This document shows positions 8,259-16,214 of a stretch of 25,144 nt of DNA, piece by piece. Both the position numbers and the translations under genes were made by a program. This DNA is from G020354085 sp964629975 (GTDB taxonomy: Bacteria; Pseudomonadota; Gammaproteobacteria; Acidiferrobacterales; Sulfurifustaceae), in contig CAZVUN010000031.1 in NCBI GenBank assembly GCA_964629975.1, positions 1 to 25,144 on the forward strand, given 5' to 3'. The notes beneath the pieces were generated by a model that made no database searches, was not told the DNA's origin, and was given only the letters and a program-made list of their open reading frames with translations. Each line of letters opens with the position of its first letter. Positions within the stretch are counted from its first letter, which is position 1.

Positions 8259-8843
8259 ATGCACGCATTGACCCGCGAAAACCTGATCAGCCTTGAGCAG
8301 TACGCCGCGATCCGGCCGAAGTTCCGCGCCGACGTCCTGGCGCACAAGCGCGACCGGCAGGTCGCGATCGGCCCGCATGCGACGCTCTATTTCGAAGACC
8401 GCCTGACCATCCAGTACCAGGTGCAGGAGATGCTGCGCATCGAACGCGTGTTCGAGGCCGAGGGCATCGAGGACGAACTCGCCGCCTACAACCCGCTGAT
8501 CCCGGATGGCTCGAACTGGAAGGCCACGTTCATGCTCGAGTATCCCGATGTCGAGCAACGCCGCGTGGCGTTGATGCAGATGGTCGGCATCGAGCATCGC
8601 GTCTGGGTGCAGATCGGGGACCACGCGCGCGTCTACGCCATCGCCGACGAGGATCTGGAACGCGCGACCGAGGACAAGACCTCGGCGGTGCACTTCCTGC
8701 GCTTCGAGCTCACGCCGGCCATGATCACGGCAGCGAAGAACGGGGCGGCGATCGCCATGGGTATCGAGCATGAGGCCTACACGCACACGGTCGCGGCGGT
8801 GCCGCAGAACGTGCGCCGCTCGCTGGCCAACGACCTGGCCTGA
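8259..8843 (+). CDS. DUF3501 family protein
   Basis: A 194-residue soluble protein matching the DUF3501 family by its opening (LTRENLISLEQY), the segment RIERVFEAEGIEDEL and the element YNPLIPDGSNWKATFMLE. The biochemical role is unknown. The family is commonly found beside rubrerythrin and CCG-type Fe-S proteins, which fits a part in iron or redox stress, but this is inferred from context only. It has no signal peptide, membrane segment or cysteine motif. AAGAGAAA about 8 nt before the ATG is a weak ribosome binding site. The gene lies 27 bp after the rubrerythrin terminator, so it is expressed either by read-through or from its own start. An imperfect hairpin (8847-8867) follows the stop. 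The remaining gap to 9036 shows nothing else I can support. Confidence 0.85.
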   Translation: MHALTRENLISLEQYAAIRPKFRADVLAHKRDRQVAIGPHATLYFEDRLTIQYQVQEMLRIERVFEAEGIEDELAAYNPLIPDGSNWKATFMLEYPDVEQRRVALMQMVGIEHRVWVQIGDHARVYAIADEDLERATEDKTSAVHFLRFELTPAMITAAKNGAAIAMGIEHEAYTHTVAAVPQNVRRSLANDLA

Positions 8844-9036
8844 GCGGGACGACGCGCAGCGCCGTCCTGGCGGGCCGCGGGGGGATTGGTCAAGGCTATC
8901 ACCGCAGTTGAGACGATCAATTTCAAATACGCGGCGGGTGGCGTTATCTTGAGGTTGTGAGAATCGATCCAAAGCCGCAACCGGTGCATCCCTGCACCGC
9001 GGCCCTCACCTCAATCCAATCGGCGAGGAGCCAGCC

Positions 9037-9240
9037 ATGACCAAGACCGCCAGTTTCGCCGTCGTGCATTTCACCGTCGCGTTTACGGTCGGCTACCTGC
9101 TGAGCGGCAGCCTGCTCGTGGGCGGGGCGATCGCGCTGGTCGAGCCGGCGATCAACACGGTCGCCTACTTCCTCCACGAGAAGGTCTGGGAGCACATTCG
9201 TAACCGCCGCGTGCGCGGCGCCCAGCAGATCCTGGCCTGA
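9037..9240 (+). CDS. Small DUF2061-type membrane protein
   Basis: A 67-residue protein with two hydrophobic stretches (about 6-26 and 27-47) around a G-Y-L-L-S-G-S-L turn, then ALVEPAINTVAYFLHEKVW, which matches the DUF2061 pattern of small inner-membrane proteins ending in a Y-x-L-H-E-x-x-W motif. The C-terminus is basic and probably cytoplasmic. The function of the family is not known. GAGGAG at 9025-9030 is a good ribosome binding site. It sits 31 bp ahead of the Dps gene, and the two are probably cotranscribed. Confidence 0.8.
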   Translation: MTKTASFAVVHFTVAFTVGYLLSGSLLVGGAIALVEPAINTVAYFLHEKVWEHIRNRRVRGAQQILA

Positions 9241-9271
9241 GCGCGCACGCACCAACGACAGGAGGCATACC

Positions 9272-9748
9272 ATGACGCAGCAAATCGACATTGGCATCAG
9301 CGAAAAAGACCGCACGGAGATCGCCGCGGGCCTCTCGCGCCTGCTTGCCGACAGCTACACGCTCTACCTCAAGACCCACAACTTTCACTGGAACGTCGAG
9401 GGTCCGATGTTCAACACCCTGCATCTCATGTTCGAGACGCAGTACACGGAGCTCGCGACCGCGGTCGACCTGATCGCCGAGCGCATTCGTGCACTTGGTG
9501 TCCCGGCGCCGGGCAGCTACGCGGACTTCGCGCGCCTGTCCTCGATCAAGGACGCGCAGGGTGTGCCCAAGGCCGAGGACATGATCCGCGAGCTGGTGGC
9601 GGGGCAGGAGGCGGTGGTACGCACGGCGCGTGCGGTGTTCCCGGTCGTGGAGCGCGCGGGCGATCAGCCGAGCGCCGATCTGCTCACCCAGCGCATGCAG
9701 GTGCACGAGAAGAACGCCTGGATGCTGCGCAGCCTGCTCGCGGCCTGA
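9272..9748 (+). CDS. dps: Dps-family ferritin (DNA-binding protein from starved cells)
   Basis: 158 residues forming the Dps four-helix ferritin. The inter-subunit ferroxidase ligands fall at the expected spacing: His39 in NFHWNV, His51 in LHLMF, Asp66 in AVDLI and Glu70 in AERI. The additional position usually Asp, four residues after the second His, is Glu55. It should oxidise Fe(II) with hydrogen peroxide and store the iron in a dodecamer. The N-terminal tail has few Lys/Arg residues (Lys12 and Arg14), so strong DNA binding is not obvious. A strong AGGAGG (9260-9265) lies 6 nt before the ATG. The gene converges on the large dehydrogenase gene, with a shared hairpin between them. The symbol reflects family membership, not proven orthology to E. 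coli dps. Confidence 0.92.
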   Translation: MTQQIDIGISEKDRTEIAAGLSRLLADSYTLYLKTHNFHWNVEGPMFNTLHLMFETQYTELATAVDLIAERIRALGVPAPGSYADFARLSSIKDAQGVPKAEDMIRELVAGQEAVVRTARAVFPVVERAGDQPSADLLTQRMQVHEKNAWMLRSLLAA

Positions 9749-9754
9749 GCATGA

Positions 9755-9788
9755 CCCGGCGCCGCGCGATTTCGCGCATGGCGCCGGG
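9755..9788. terminator. Hairpin between convergent genes, possible two-way terminator
   Basis: CCCGGCGCC (9755-9763) pairs with GGCGCCGGG (9780-9788), and inside it GCGCG (9764-9768) pairs with CGCGC (9773-9777) around the loop ATTT; two bases (9778-9779) bulge out. The 14-bp stem lies between the stops of dps (+) and the DUF3683 gene (-). There is no clear U-tract on either side, so termination may rely on stem strength or other factors. Confidence 0.55.
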
Positions 9789-9804
9789 GTGAGCTGCGCT
9801 CACG

Positions 9805-12800
9805 TCAGAGCAGGACCTGCTCGATGCCGCCGGCGCGCGCCTTAGTGACGAAATCCTCCTGCCAGTTCGCGCCGAGCAGGCCTCGGGCGAGCTCGACCAC
9901 GATGTAATCGGTCTGCAGGCCGGTGTCGGGCGCATAGCGCGCCAGGCCCTGCTGGCAGGCCGGGCAGGAGGTGAGGAGTTTGACGTTGCCGTCGACCGCG
10001 CGCGGCGCGCCGCTCAAGCGTTCGATGCCGGCGTGCAGCTCGGCTTGCTTGCGAAAGCGCACCTGGGTGGCGATGTCGGGGCGCGACACCGCCAGGGTGC
10101 CGGCCTCGCCGCAGCAGCGATCCGACAGCAGCACCTCGGTCCCCATCAGGCTCGCCGCCACCCGCGTCGGGTTGTACAGTTTCATCGGCGTGTGGCACGG
10201 GTCGTGGTACAGGTACTTGGTGCCGTCGCCGGCCGGCAGGTGCACGCCCTTCTCCATCAGATACTCGTGGATGTCCATGAGCCGGCAGCCGGGGAAGATC
10301 TTGTTGAACTGGTAGTGCGCGAGCTGATCGATGCAGGTGCCGCACGACACCAGTACCGTCTTGATGTCGAGGTAGTTGAGCGTGTTGGCCACCCGGTGGA
10401 ACAGCACCTGGTTGTTGACCGAGATCTCCTTGCCCTTGGCGGCATCGCCCGCCGACAGCTGCGGGTAGCCGCAGCACAGGTAGCCCGGCGGCAGCACGGT
10501 CTGGGTCCCCACCTCGTAGAGCATGGCGAGTGTGGCAAGCCCCACCTGGCTGAACAGCCGCTCGCTGCCGCAGCCGGGGAAATAGAACACCGCATCCGAT
10601 TCCTCGTTCACCTTGGCCGGATCGCGCACGATCGGGATCATCTTGGGATCCTCGACCCCGAGCAGGGCGCGCGTGGTGCGCGACGGCATGCCGGCCGGCA
10701 GCGGCTTGCGCATGAAGTGCACGATCTGCACGATCGCCGGTGTGGCGCCGGTGGTGGCGCGCGGCGCGCGGTTGCCACCGACCAGGCGCAGCGTCTTGGC
10801 GACCTTGTAGGCCAGGCGCTGCATCGGGTAACCCCAGCCGATCAGCGTGCGGTGCATGAGCTTGAGGGTGGTGGGGTCGGTGACGTTGAGGAATGCCATC
10901 GAGGCGCGCGTGCCGAGTGCCGTGTGCTTCTTGCCGCGTTCCTTGAGGATGGTGCGCATGCGGATCGACACGTCGCCGAAGTCGATGTCGACCGGGCAGG
11001 GCTTGAGGCACTTGTGGCATACCGTGCAGTGATCGGCGACGTCGTTCATCTCGTCGAAGTGGCGGATCGAGATGCCGCGCCGCGTCTGCTCCTCGTACAG
11101 GAACGCCTCGATGATGAGGCCACTGGCGAGGATCTTGTTGCGCGGCGAGTACAGCAGGTTCGCGCGCGGCACGTGCGTGGTGCACTCCGGCTTGCACTTG
11201 CCGCAGCGCACGCAGTTCTTGACCATGTTGTTGAGCTCGCCGAGCTCGCTCGCCTCGAGGATCAGGGCCTCGCGTTCGACCAGGCGCAGCGACGGGGTGT
11301 AGGCGCTGTCCAGCCCCGAGCCGGGCAGGAGCTTGCCCGGATTGAACAGGCCCATGGGGTCGACGCGCTGCTTGTAGTCGGCGAAGGCGCGGATCATGGC
11401 CGCTTCGGCGTATTTCATCTTGGTGATGCCGATGCCGTGCTCGCCGGAGATGACGCCGCCCAGGGAGGTCGCGAGCGCCATCACCCGGTCGACGATGCGG
11501 TCGGCCTCGTGCAGCATCTGGTAGTCGTTGGAGTTGACCGGGATGTTGGTGTGCACGTTGCCGTCGCCGGCGTGCATGTGGGTGGCGACGAACAGCCGGC
11601 TCGAGCGGATCGCGCGGTGAATGGCGTCGAGCCGCGCGCGCACACCGCTCAGCTCCTCGCCCCAGAAGATCTCCTTCAGCGGCCGCTCGATGCTCTGGCG
11701 GTAGGAGATGCGCAGGGCCCGGCGTTGCAGCAGCTGAAACAGCGTCTCGCCGGCCTGGCGCTGGCCACGCGCCGTGTCGTCGAGCAGCGCGTCATGCCGC
11801 TCGGCGGGTTCGTCGATGTGCTGCAGGATCTGCGTCCAGCGGGCGCGCGTCTGCTCGAGCGTGGACTGTGCCGCGGCCTTCTTGGCCGCGAAGATCGCCT
11901 CGCTCTCGGCGCTGTCCTCGAGCGCCGGGGCCTCCCCGGCGACCACGCGGTGCCGCTCCGGCATCGGGCCGGCCAGGTAGTCGAGCACCGCGTCGATCAT
12001 GCGCAGCTTGTTGCGCGTCGACATCTCGATGTTGATGCGCTCGATGCCGTCGTTGTACTCGGCCAGGCGCGCGAGCGGGATCACGACGTCCTCGTTGATC
12101 TTGAAGGCGTTGGTGTGACGCGCAATGGCGGCGGTGCGGGCGCGCTCCGCCCAGAAGCGCTTGCGCGCCTCGGCGCTCGCCGCGATGAAGCCCTCGGCCG
12201 CGCGCGCGTTGGCCAGGCGCACCACCGCCGAGGCCGCCGCCCCCACGGCCGCCTCGTCGTCGGAGGCGATGTCGAGCAGCAGCACCATCTTGGGCAGCTC
12301 CGCGCGCGCCGCCTTGGTGGTGTACTTGACGGCGCGCACGTAGCGCTCGTCGAGATGCTCCATGCCGGCGAGCTTGACCGCGGCGAGGCCATCGAGGTAG
12401 TTCTTTATCTCGACGATCGCGGGCACCGCCTGGCGCAGGTCGGCGCCGAAGAACTCGAGACACACGGTGCGCAGGTGCGCCGGCATGCGGTGCAGGATGA
12501 ACACCGCCGAGGTGATGATGCCGTCGCAGCCTTCCTTCTGCACGCCCGGCAGGCCGCCGAGGAACTTGTTGGTCACGTCCTTGCCGAGGCCGGGCTTGCG
12601 GAATTCGTGCGCCGCGAGCGTCAGCGTTTCCGGCTGGCCGATGAGCGTGCGGCCGTCGCGCTCGTAGCGCGTGATGCGGAAACGCGCCTGCGGCGCGTCG
12701 TGAATCTTGCCGAGGTTGTGATCCAGCCGCTCGACCGTGAGCCACTTGGCGTCCGGCGTCACCATGCGCCAGGAGGCGAGGTTGTCGAGCGCCGTGCCCC

Positions 12801-13674
12801 ACAGCACCGCCTTCTTGCCGCCGGCGTTCATGGCGACGTTGCCGCCGATGCACGAGGCGTTCTGCGAGGTCGGATCGACCGCGAACACGAAGCCCGCCGC
12901 CTCGGCCGTGTCGGTGACGCGGCGCGTGACCACCCCGGCCTCGGCGCGAATGGTCGGCACCGCCTGCGCCACCCCCGGCAGCGCGCGCATCTCGACCGCG
13001 CCCAGGCCTTCGAGTTTCTCGGTGTTGATGACCACGGTGTCGCCGTTGAGCGGAATGGCCGAACCGGTGTAGCCGGTGCCGCCGCCGCGCGGAATGATCG
13101 GCAGGCCGAGCTCGACACAGCCGGCGACGACGTCGAGCACCTCCTGCTCGCTGTCGGGGCTGACCACCACCAGCGGGAACTCCACGCGCCAGTCCGAGGC
13201 GTCGGTCACGTGCGAGACCCGCGCCATGCCGGAGAAGTCGATGTTGTCGCGGCGCGTGGCGCGACTGAGGCGCTTGCGCACGCGCCGGCGCAGATCCTCC
13301 TGGCGCGGGAACCACGCCTCGAATGCCGCGACCGCCGCGCGTGCGCGCGCCGCGAGCTGCAAGGCGAGCTCGTTGCCGGCGGCGCGCGCCACGATCTGGT
13401 TCAAGCGGTGATGCAGCGCCTCGATGAGCAGCGCGCGCCGGTCGCGGTTCTCGAGCAGGTCGTCCTGCAGGAAGGGGTTGCGCTGCACCACCCAGATGTC
13501 GCCGAGCACCTCGAACAGCATGCGGGCCGAGCGTCCGGTGACACGCTGTGCGCGCAGGCGGTTGAGCACCTCCCACATCTCGTGCCCGAGCAGGCGGATC
13601 ACGATCTCGCGATCCGAAAACGAGGTGTAGTTATAAGGAATCTCGCGGATGCGAGCGGTGGCTTCGGCCGTCAT
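9805..13674 (-). CDS. DUF3683 - FAD-linked oxidase - [4Fe-4S] - CCG fusion dehydrogenase
   Basis: A 1289-residue cytoplasmic oxidoreductase combining GlcD-, GlcF/GlpC- and CCG-type parts. The N-terminus (about 8-90, starting REIPYNYTSFSDRE) is the DUF3683 domain. A FAD-binding (PCMH-type) domain follows (about 160-400; IIPRGGGTGYTGS at 193-205). The FAD-oxidase C-terminal domain extends to about 785, including HMHAGDGNVHTNIP and SGEHGIGITK. Two 4Fe-4S sites have C821-C824-C827-C831 and C883-C886-C889-C893. Two CCG (cysteine-rich) domains contain CCGYP (1067), CGTC (1111-1114), HDPCH (1160), CCGEAG (1187) and CPAC (1237-1240). Related fusions oxidise 2-hydroxy acids such as D-lactate or glycolate and pass electrons through Fe-S clusters to the membrane pool or a partner; the substrate here is unknown. 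It is monocistronic, divergent from murI and convergent with dps. No clear ribosome binding site precedes the ATG. Confidence 0.92.
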   Translation of the reverse strand: MTAEATARIREIPYNYTSFSDREIVIRLLGHEMWEVLNRLRAQRVTGRSARMLFEVLGDIWVVQRNPFLQDDLLENRDRRALLIEALHHRLNQIVARAAGNELALQLAARARAAVAAFEAWFPRQEDLRRRVRKRLSRATRRDNIDFSGMARVSHVTDASDWRVEFPLVVVSPDSEQEVLDVVAGCVELGLPIIPRGGGTGYTGSAIPLNGDTVVINTEKLEGLGAVEMRALPGVAQAVPTIRAEAGVVTRRVTDTAEAAGFVFAVDPTSQNASCIGGNVAMNAGGKKAVLWGTALDNLASWRMVTPDAKWLTVERLDHNLGKIHDAPQARFRITRYERDGRTLIGQPETLTLAAHEFRKPGLGKDVTNKFLGGLPGVQKEGCDGIITSAVFILHRMPAHLRTVCLEFFGADLRQAVPAIVEIKNYLDGLAAVKLAGMEHLDERYVRAVKYTTKAARAELPKMVLLLDIASDDEAAVGAAASAVVRLANARAAEGFIAASAEARKRFWAERARTAAIARHTNAFKINEDVVIPLARLAEYNDGIERINIEMSTRNKLRMIDAVLDYLAGPMPERHRVVAGEAPALEDSAESEAIFAAKKAAAQSTLEQTRARWTQILQHIDEPAERHDALLDDTARGQRQAGETLFQLLQRRALRISYRQSIERPLKEIFWGEELSGVRARLDAIHRAIRSSRLFVATHMHAGDGNVHTNIPVNSNDYQMLHEADRIVDRVMALATSLGGVISGEHGIGITKMKYAEAAMIRAFADYKQRVDPMGLFNPGKLLPGSGLDSAYTPSLRLVEREALILEASELGELNNMVKNCVRCGKCKPECTTHVPRANLLYSPRNKILASGLIIEAFLYEEQTRRGISIRHFDEMNDVADHCTVCHKCLKPCPVDIDFGDVSIRMRTILKERGKKHTALGTRASMAFLNVTDPTTLKLMHRTLIGWGYPMQRLAYKVAKTLRLVGGNRAPRATTGATPAIVQIVHFMRKPLPAGMPSRTTRALLGVEDPKMIPIVRDPAKVNEESDAVFYFPGCGSERLFSQVGLATLAMLYEVGTQTVLPPGYLCCGYPQLSAGDAAKGKEISVNNQVLFHRVANTLNYLDIKTVLVSCGTCIDQLAHYQFNKIFPGCRLMDIHEYLMEKGVHLPAGDGTKYLYHDPCHTPMKLYNPTRVAASLMGTEVLLSDRCCGEAGTLAVSRPDIATQVRFRKQAELHAGIERLSGAPRAVDGNVKLLTSCPACQQGLARYAPDTGLQTDYIVVELARGLLGANWQEDFVTKARAGGIEQVLL

Positions 13675-13716
13675 GCGCTACGCCAGGCGGGGATCCCGCG
13701 CGGTTGAAGTCGCGCC

Positions 13717-13745
13717 ATTGTAGCAACCGGCCCGGCGCGTAGTAA
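13717..13745 (-). promoter_or_regulatory. Candidate promoter of the DUF3683 dehydrogenase gene
   Basis: Reading the minus strand, TTACTA (13745-13740), a 17-bp spacer, then TACAAT (13722-13717) lie about 43 bp before the ATG. The -10 box is 5 of 6 to consensus and the -35 is poor. Confidence 0.4.
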
Positions 13746-13792
13746 CAAGCCGCCTTGCCCGCACGCGCTGTCGGGTCAATGCAGCAAACCGG

Positions 13793-13798
13793 TAGAAT
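13793..13798 (+). promoter_or_regulatory. Candidate -10 box of murI
   Basis: TAGAAT lies 46 bp before the chosen murI start, in the sequence context GGTAGAATGC. I see no convincing -35 box at the usual distance. Confidence 0.35.
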
Positions 13799-13844
13799 GC
13801 GGCTAGCATCCCGCTTAGTTGACCAGTTTGCTGGCGCGCAGCGC

Positions 13845-14705
13845 ATGACGACCCCGACCAACCTGCCCATCGGCGTTTTCGACTCCGGCATCGGCGGCCT
13901 CACCGTGGTGCGGGCGCTCGCCGCACGGCTGCCGCACGAGCACATTCTCTATTTCGGCGATACCGCGCGTGTGCCGTACGGCGTCAAGTCGGTGGAGACC
14001 ATCGCGCGTTACGCCACGCAGATCACCGAGTTCCTGCTCGAGCAGCAGGTCAAGCTCCTGATCGTCGCCTGCAACACGATGGCGGCGTGCGCGGCGCAGG
14101 CGATTCGCGACCTCTCACCGGTGCCGGTGCTGGACGTGATCGACGCCGGGGCGCGCGCCGCGGTCGGCGCTACCCGCCGCGCGCGCGTCGGCGAACTCGC
14201 AGACGGGCCATCCGTGGCCCGCTCGCCTCGCCTCGGTCCGATCGGCGTGATCGGGACGCTGGCCACGATCGGCAGCGCCGCCTATGAGCGTGCCATCCAT
14301 GCACACGATGCGTCCATCCAGGTGCGCTCGGCGGCCTGCCCGCTCCTCGTGCCGCTGGTGGAGGAGGGTTGGCTCGATCATCCGGTCACGCGCCTCACCG
14401 CACAGGAATATCTCGCGCCGCTGCTGCAGGACGACATCGACACGCTGGTGCTTGGCTGCACGCACTACCCGCTGCTCAAGGCCGTGCTCGCCGAGGTTGC
14501 GGGCGCCGACGTGCAACTGGTCGATTCCGCCGAGACGGTGGCGGCGCAGACCGCCGCACTGCTGGCGCGGCAGGGCCTGGCCAATGCCGGGCCGGCAAGC
14601 GGCAACTACCGCTTCTTCGTCACGGACGTGCCGCAGCGCTTCCAGCAGATTGGCGAGCGCTTCCTTGGCCACCCGCTCACCCACGTGCACGTGGTCAAGT
14701 GGTGA
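13845..14705 (+). CDS. murI: Glutamate racemase with an internal insertion
   Basis: Converts L-glutamate to D-glutamate for peptidoglycan. The start ATG at 13845 puts the conserved LPIGVFDSGIGGLTV at residues 7-21, as expected; an upstream in-frame ATG (13797) would add an unusual leader. The protein is 286 residues. Catalytic residues are present: Asp12-Ser13, the paired cysteines Cys76 (ACNTM) and Cys205 (GCTHYPLL), and His207. Residues about 115-132 (ELADGPSVARSPRL and flanks) interrupt the usual R-x-G-V-I-x-T segment between strands and are not typical of the family. They correspond to the repeat-flanked insertion described separately. The gene is followed after 7 bp by the convergent end of the cyclase gene, without a terminator. 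There is no clear ribosome binding site. Confidence 0.93.
   Translation: MTTPTNLPIGVFDSGIGGLTVVRALAARLPHEHILYFGDTARVPYGVKSVETIARYATQITEFLLEQQVKLLIVACNTMAACAAQAIRDLSPVPVLDVIDAGARAAVGATRRARVGELADGPSVARSPRLGPIGVIGTLATIGSAAYERAIHAHDASIQVRSAACPLLVPLVEEGWLDHPVTRLTAQEYLAPLLQDDIDTLVLGCTHYPLLKAVLAEVAGADVQLVDSAETVAAQTAALLARQGLANAGPASGNYRFFVTDVPQRFQQIGERFLGHPLTHVHVVKW
14188..14247 (+). repeat. In-frame 54-bp palindromic insertion flanked by direct repeats
   Basis: TCGGCG occurs at 14188-14193 and again at 14242-14247, exactly 54 bp (18 codons) apart. Between them CGGGCCA (14204-14210) pairs with TGGCCCG (14215-14221) around the loop TCCG. Removing one repeat and the intervening DNA restores a standard MurI segment, so this looks like a small palindromic element inserted with a short target duplication and kept in frame. 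Whether it is present elsewhere in the genome cannot be seen here; I find no second copy in the window. Confidence 0.5.
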
Positions 14706-14712
14706 GCGGCGC

Positions 14713-15831
14713 TCAAGCGGCCTTCATGCCGACGATGTCGTAGGCGAGTACCGGCTCGGTGAAGCCGCGCAACGCCAGCGCGCCAACCGCGCGCGCCTCG
14801 ACACGGTCGGCGATCAGCTGCAGCGTGCGCTGGCTGGTGAGGATCTGCCCGCCGCGCGCCTCGGCGCACAGGCGCGCGGCCAGGTTGGTGACGCTGCCGA
14901 TGGCGGCGTAGTCCCAGCGGCCCTCGAAGCCGATCGCGCCGAGCGTGGCGTGGCCGTGGGCGATGCCGAGTCCGAAGTCGAGCTGGTAGCCGCACTGGCG
15001 CCAGTGGCCGGTAAGCGCCGTGACGCGCGTGCGCATCGCGAGCGCCATCTCCACGGCCCGCCCCACGGGATCGTCGATCGGCACGGGGTCGTTGAAGAAC
15101 ACCATGATGCCGTCGCCGGCGAAGCGTTCGAGGGTGCCCTCGTACCGCAGGATGAGTGCGCCCATCGACTCGTGGTACTGGTGCAGGACCTGCATGACCT
15201 CCTGCGGCTCGACACTCTCGGCGAAGTGCGTGAAGCCGCGCAGGTCGAGAAACACCACGGCAATCTCGCGCCGGTGGCTCTTGAGCGGATCGTCCGCGCC
15301 GCCGCGCACGATGAGCTCGGCGAGCTGCGGCGAGAAGAAGCGCTTGAGGCGCCCGAGGCGCTCGAGCTGTGTCACCTGTTCGCGCACACGCTGCTCGAGC
15401 TCCGCGTTCCAGCGCGAGAGCTCCTGCGCCTGGCACTCGACCTTGTCGTACAGCTCCTTGATGCGCAGCAGCGAGCGCACCCGTGCCAGCAGCTCCGGCT
15501 GGCTGAAGGGCTTGGTGAGGAAGTCATCGGCGCCGGCCTCGAGTCCCTTGATGCGCTCGGTGGCCGGATCGAGCGCGGTGATCATCACCACCGGCAGCAT
15601 GGCGGTCGCCGGGTTGGCGCGGATGCGGCGGCACACCTCGTAGCCGTCGATCTCCGGCATCACCACGTCGAGCAGCACCAGATCGAACGATCCCGTGGCG
15701 ATGCGCGCCAGCGCCGTGGCGCCGTCGCCGGCCCCCTCCACGGCATAACCGCGCGCGCCCAGCACGTCGACCAGCAGCTTGACGTTCTGCGCCACGTCGT
15801 CGACCACCAGGATGCGCGCCGGCGTGTTCAT
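14713..15831 (-). CDS. Response regulator with class III adenylate/guanylate cyclase domain
   Basis: 372 residues. The receiver (about 5-125) is intact: D11-D12, phosphoacceptor Asp55 in LVLLDVVMP, and Lys107 in FLTKPF. A coiled coil (about 130-165) links it to a class III nucleotide cyclase domain (about 185-368). Metal-binding aspartates are Asp196 in FLDLRGF and Asp240 in FAGDGIM, and the transition-state pair Asn316 and Arg320 is in TNLAARL. The two positions that usually set purine choice, Lys and Asp/Thr in adenylate cyclases, appear to be Arg236 and Ala309, so ATP versus GTP use cannot be assigned from sequence. Its ATG overlaps the stop of the preceding response regulator (ATGA), implying coupled translation. 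It is the last gene of the minus-strand cluster whose head encodes a CRP-type cyclic-nucleotide receptor. Confidence 0.92.
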   Translation of the reverse strand: MNTPARILVVDDVAQNVKLLVDVLGARGYAVEGAGDGATALARIATGSFDLVLLDVVMPEIDGYEVCRRIRANPATAMLPVVMITALDPATERIKGLEAGADDFLTKPFSQPELLARVRSLLRIKELYDKVECQAQELSRWNAELEQRVREQVTQLERLGRLKRFFSPQLAELIVRGGADDPLKSHRREIAVVFLDLRGFTHFAESVEPQEVMQVLHQYHESMGALILRYEGTLERFAGDGIMVFFNDPVPIDDPVGRAVEMALAMRTRVTALTGHWRQCGYQLDFGLGIAHGHATLGAIGFEGRWDYAAIGSVTNLAARLCAEARGGQILTSQRTLQLIADRVEARAVGALALRGFTEPVLAYDIVGMKAA

Positions 15832-16214
15832 GCAGACGGCGCCGCTGGCGCGAGCAGCGCCGCGACCTGCTCCAAAAATACCTTGAGCGCCACCGGCTTT
15901 TGCAGGCAGGCATCGAACCCGGCAGCACGGATGCGCTCCATGTCCGCGCCCATGACGGAGGCGGTGACCGCGAGCACCGGAATCGCGCGTGCGCGCGGGT
16001 CGGCGCGCAGCCGCTGCAGGGTCTCGATCCCGTCCATGCCCGGTAGCTGGATGTCCATCACGATCAGGTCCGGCACGGTCCCGGCCACCAGCGCGAGTGC
16101 GGCCTCGCCGCTGTCCGTGTCCAGCACCGTGTAGCCATGATAACCGAGCACATCGCGGAACAGCTTGCGGCTGCGCGGGTTGTCCTCGACGATCAGGATG
16201 CGTGCCGCGCTCAT
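15828..16214 (-). CDS. Single-domain (CheY-like) response regulator
   Basis: A 128-residue stand-alone receiver with the acidic E10-D11 pair, phosphoacceptor Asp54 in IVMDIQLPGMDG, the conserved Thr in AVTAS and Lys in CLQKPV. It has no output domain. This receiver resembles those fused to the C-terminus of hybrid kinases such as BarA; here it is a separate gene lying directly after a BarA-like kinase, so it may act as the receiver of a split hybrid kinase or as a phosphate competitor to the cyclase receiver. Its ATG overlaps the kinase stop (ATGA at 16214-16211) and its own stop overlaps the cyclase ATG. Confidence 0.93.
   Translation of the reverse strand: MSAARILIVEDNPRSRKLFRDVLGYHGYTVLDTDSGEAALALVAGTVPDLIVMDIQLPGMDGIETLQRLRADPRARAIPVLAVTASVMGADMERIRAAGFDACLQKPVALKVFLEQVAALLAPAAPSA

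Noticed and set aside
8881..8950. Possible promoter before the DUF2061 gene (TTTCAA and TTATCT, 17 bp apart)
   Set aside because: Both boxes match consensus poorly and the area is only mildly AT-rich.
10033..13707. A 1224-residue open frame on the plus strand opposite the DUF3683 dehydrogenase
   Set aside because: Its composition (His, Arg, Ala and Gly runs, no domains) is that of the antisense of a GC-rich gene, and the minus-strand protein has full domain content.
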